Shown here in pieces: positions 62,005 through 64,000 of a stretch of 64,000 nucleotides of DNA. The notes under the pieces were generated by a model that was not told the DNA's origin, did not search any database, and saw only the letters and a list, made by a program, of their open reading frames with translations. The stretch spans positions 1 through 64,000 of the forward strand of contig JANQKF010000038.1 of the NCBI GenBank assembly GCA_028281285.1. Reading direction: 5' to 3'. Made by a program: the position numbers and the translations under genes. The stretch's first letter is position 1, and the number at the start of each line of letters is the position of its first letter. This DNA is from Cyclobacteriaceae bacterium (GTDB lineage: Bacteria; Bacteroidota; Bacteroidia; Cytophagales; Cyclobacteriaceae).

Positions 62005-64000
62005 ATGACCGAGAAAAAAGAGACAAAACTGATTACGAAAAAACGCCTCAAAAGGGTTACCCGTCTTCTATGGGTAGCTTTCATACTCGTTTTCGTGGGT
62101 GTTCCTCTTTATATCTGGTCAGTGAGCGCCAATATTGGAAACCTTTATGGCGAACTCCCCACCTATAGCCAGCTCGAAAATCCGGATCAGAACCTGAGTT
62201 CACTACTCTATAGTGAAGATGGTGTAGTACTTGGCAGCTATTATAGAAACAACCGGAATCCTGTGACTTATGATGAGCTTGGGGATAACCTCATTAATGC
62301 ACTGTTAGCCGCTGAAGATATTCGATTCGACCAACACTCAGGAATAGACCTGGCAAGTATGTTTCGAGTAGCCTTCGGTGTACTTACCTTTAACAGGCAA
62401 GGAGGGGGAAGTACTGTTACCCAGCAGTTGGCAAAACAACTTTTCTCGACTCGAGTTGCCCGACCGGAAGAATCGGGTCGATTACAAGGAATTAACAGAT
62501 ACCTGGATGAACTAATTTATAAGACCAAGGAGTGGATTCTTGCCGTTCGATTGGAGAGGTCATATACCAAGGAAGAAATCATGGCTATGTACTTCAATCA
62601 AGTAGAATTTGGAAGTAATACCTATGGAATTCAATCAGCAGCCCAGACCTATTTCAATAAAAATCCTAATGAACTGAGTGTTGAGGAAGCAGCCGTTTTA
62701 GTTGGTTTACAAAAGGCGGTTACCGGGTATAACCCTGTAATCAACCCTGAAGCATCAAAACGAAGAAGGAATGTGGTGATGAACCAGATGGTGAAATACG
62801 GTCTGATGGAAAAAGAGCTTTATGACTCATTGAAGGTTCAGGACATTCAATTGGACTACAGAGTCCAGAATCAGAACCAGGGTTTGGCTCAATATTTCAG
62901 AGCTGAGATTGCTAAAGACCTAAGGGCAATAGGTAATGAATATGGTTTTGATCTCTATGCAGATGGAATAAAAATCTACACCACAATTAATAGCAGAATT
63001 CAAATGCATGCCGAGGCAGCATTGGATACGGCCATGCGAGTCCTTCAACGAAAGTTCTTCAATACACTAAAGGATCCGGATGATTCTACCAAGCTGCTTG
63101 AGCCGTGGCTTGATGATAATGATCGAATCTTTCCTGATTTTTTCGAAGACATCGCCTTGCCAAGGACTCCACGCTATAGGAGTCTTATTAAAAAATACGG
63201 TGAAGACTCGGATTCAGTAGACTATTATCTAAATAAGCCTAACCGTATGAAAGTATTTACATGGGGTGGTGAAGTTGATACCTTAATGAGTCCATCGGAT
63301 TCACTGCGCCACTATAAATACTTCTTACAAAGCGGCTTTATGGCCGTAGATCCCCATTCCGGACAAATCAAGGCATGGGTTGGAGGCAACAATTTTAAGT
63401 ACTTTAAATATGATCATGTTCGGTTGGGAAAACGACAACCAGGATCATTATTCAAACCTTTGGTCTATGCCAAGGCGATAGAAATGAATTACTCTCCATG
63501 TTACCAACTTATGGATCAGGCGGTGAGTATTCCACTACCCAATGGGGATATCTGGTCACCACAGAATGCCCTTGGGCAATTCAGTGGAGAAAAAATGACA
63601 CTTACGGCCGCTCTGGCAGAATCAAAAAATTCGGTCAGTGCTCAATTGATTGATATCATCAAACCTGAGAACGCAGTTGAAATGGTGAAAAAGCTTGGTA
63701 TTAAAAGCCCCATACGGCCCTTCCATGCAATGATATTAGGTACACATGATGTTTCGCTTTATGAGATTGTATCCGCCTATGGCACTTTTGTAAACAAGGG
63801 GGTCCATATCGAGCCCCATTATGTTACTCGGATAGAAGATCGGTTTGGAAACGTGATCTACAATAAGGTGCCGAGAAAACGAACCGCGATCAACGAAGAA
63901 GTGGCCTATGTAATGCTTGATATGCTTAAAGGAGTTACACACCGTCTTCGATACAGGTGGATGCAGGATTATGGATTGCTTTATCCATCAGATTCCTTGG
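62005..64000 (+). CDS. Class A penicillin-binding protein (PBP1A-like), 3' truncated by window
   Basis: Bifunctional peptidoglycan synthase; 665 codons are present and the frame is still open at the window end. A short cytoplasmic tail (1-20) is followed by a membrane helix (~21-40). The glycosyltransferase (GT51) part has the catalytic Glu104 in AAEDIRFDQHSGID, GGGSTVTQQLAKQLF (133-147) and KEEIMAMYFNQVEFG. The transpeptidase has the nucleophile Ser481 in PGSLFKPL (SxxK) and SKN (540-542). The KTG triad is not yet reached, so it must lie beyond the end. The start ATG lies 3 bases after the SprE-like stop, so the two genes form an operon. Confidence 0.95.
   Translation, partial: MTEKKETKLITKKRLKRVTRLLWVAFILVFVGVPLYIWSVSANIGNLYGELPTYSQLENPDQNLSSLLYSEDGVVLGSYYRNNRNPVTYDELGDNLINALLAAEDIRFDQHSGIDLASMFRVAFGVLTFNRQGGGSTVTQQLAKQLFSTRVARPEESGRLQGINRYLDELIYKTKEWILAVRLERSYTKEEIMAMYFNQVEFGSNTYGIQSAAQTYFNKNPNELSVEEAAVLVGLQKAVTGYNPVINPEASKRRRNVVMNQMVKYGLMEKELYDSLKVQDIQLDYRVQNQNQGLAQYFRAEIAKDLRAIGNEYGFDLYADGIKIYTTINSRIQMHAEAALDTAMRVLQRKFFNTLKDPDDSTKLLEPWLDDNDRIFPDFFEDIALPRTPRYRSLIKKYGEDSDSVDYYLNKPNRMKVFTWGGEVDTLMSPSDSLRHYKYFLQSGFMAVDPHSGQIKAWVGGNNFKYFKYDHVRLGKRQPGSLFKPLVYAKAIEMNYSPCYQLMDQAVSIPLPNGDIWSPQNALGQFSGEKMTLTAALAESKNSVSAQLIDIIKPENAVEMVKKLGIKSPIRPFHAMILGTHDVSLYEIVSAYGTFVNKGVHIEPHYVTRIEDRFGNVIYNKVPRKRTAINEEVAYVMLDMLKGVTHRLRYRWMQDYGLLYPSDSL

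Overview
The window is a stretch of chromosome from a member of the Bacteroidota, most likely a marine, gliding-type Cytophagales. Supporting signs are type IX secretion (T9SS) C-terminal sorting domains, a SprE/PorW-like lipoprotein, a PorE-like TPR/PD40/OmpA lipoprotein, an F-ATPase operon lacking beta and epsilon, a DksA-like protein with a degenerate zinc finger, a Bacteroidota-type PurM, and promoters of the TTTG-N19-TAnnTTTG type (clearest before tRNA-Phe). No phage, insertion sequence or CRISPR array was seen.

Layout. 1-4756: the 3' end of infB with its terminator, a tiny membrane protein, a gamma-glutamyltransferase lipoprotein, and a coupled asd / THUMP-like methyltransferase pair. 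4858-12312: a 2484-residue surface protein of about 14 Ig-like repeats and 5 lamin-tail domains. 12313-14687: an unlisted 50-codon HTH-like ORF with its own terminator, then a DksA-like gene, scpB and rluB. 14787-14859: tRNA-Phe on the minus strand. 14959-17094: two Fe-S proteins of the heterodisulfide-reductase type. 17097-20488: a GIN-domain protein, an alpha/beta hydrolase and a membrane-anchored AraC regulator. 20610-25391: a lipoprotein with two RskA-like domains, then an operon (read right to left) of response regulator, histidine kinase, DM13 lipoprotein and outer-membrane barrel. 25593-29389: a conserved unknown, the PorE-like lipoprotein and purM.

29522-50918 is the most striking part: three tandem genes for paralogous proteins of about 2310-2330 residues. 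Each has a signal peptide, a shared N-terminal domain, four LamG-like modules each carrying one GIGRDD motif, and a T9SS type A sorting domain. They are probably secreted adhesins or surface-layer proteins.

50911-59326 (minus strand): a UbiA-like / methyltransferase pair, then, read right to left, an operon of M23 peptidase, bactofilin, AtpZ, a small membrane protein and atpBEFHAG, ending in a clear terminator. 59434-64000 (plus): the SprE/PorW-like lipoprotein followed by a class A penicillin-binding protein cut by the window end. Envelope growth, T9SS function and energy supply therefore sit side by side.

The points most worth following up are: (a) a repeated 11-bp-periodic site (TCACGGAAnTATCACG) before both the response-regulator gene and the RskA-like lipoprotein gene; (b) cysteine patterns predicting disulfides in all four giant proteins; (c) the three-gene giant array with mosaic modules; (d) the small HTH-like ORF with an operator-like inverted repeat; (e) a hairpin between atpE and atpF.
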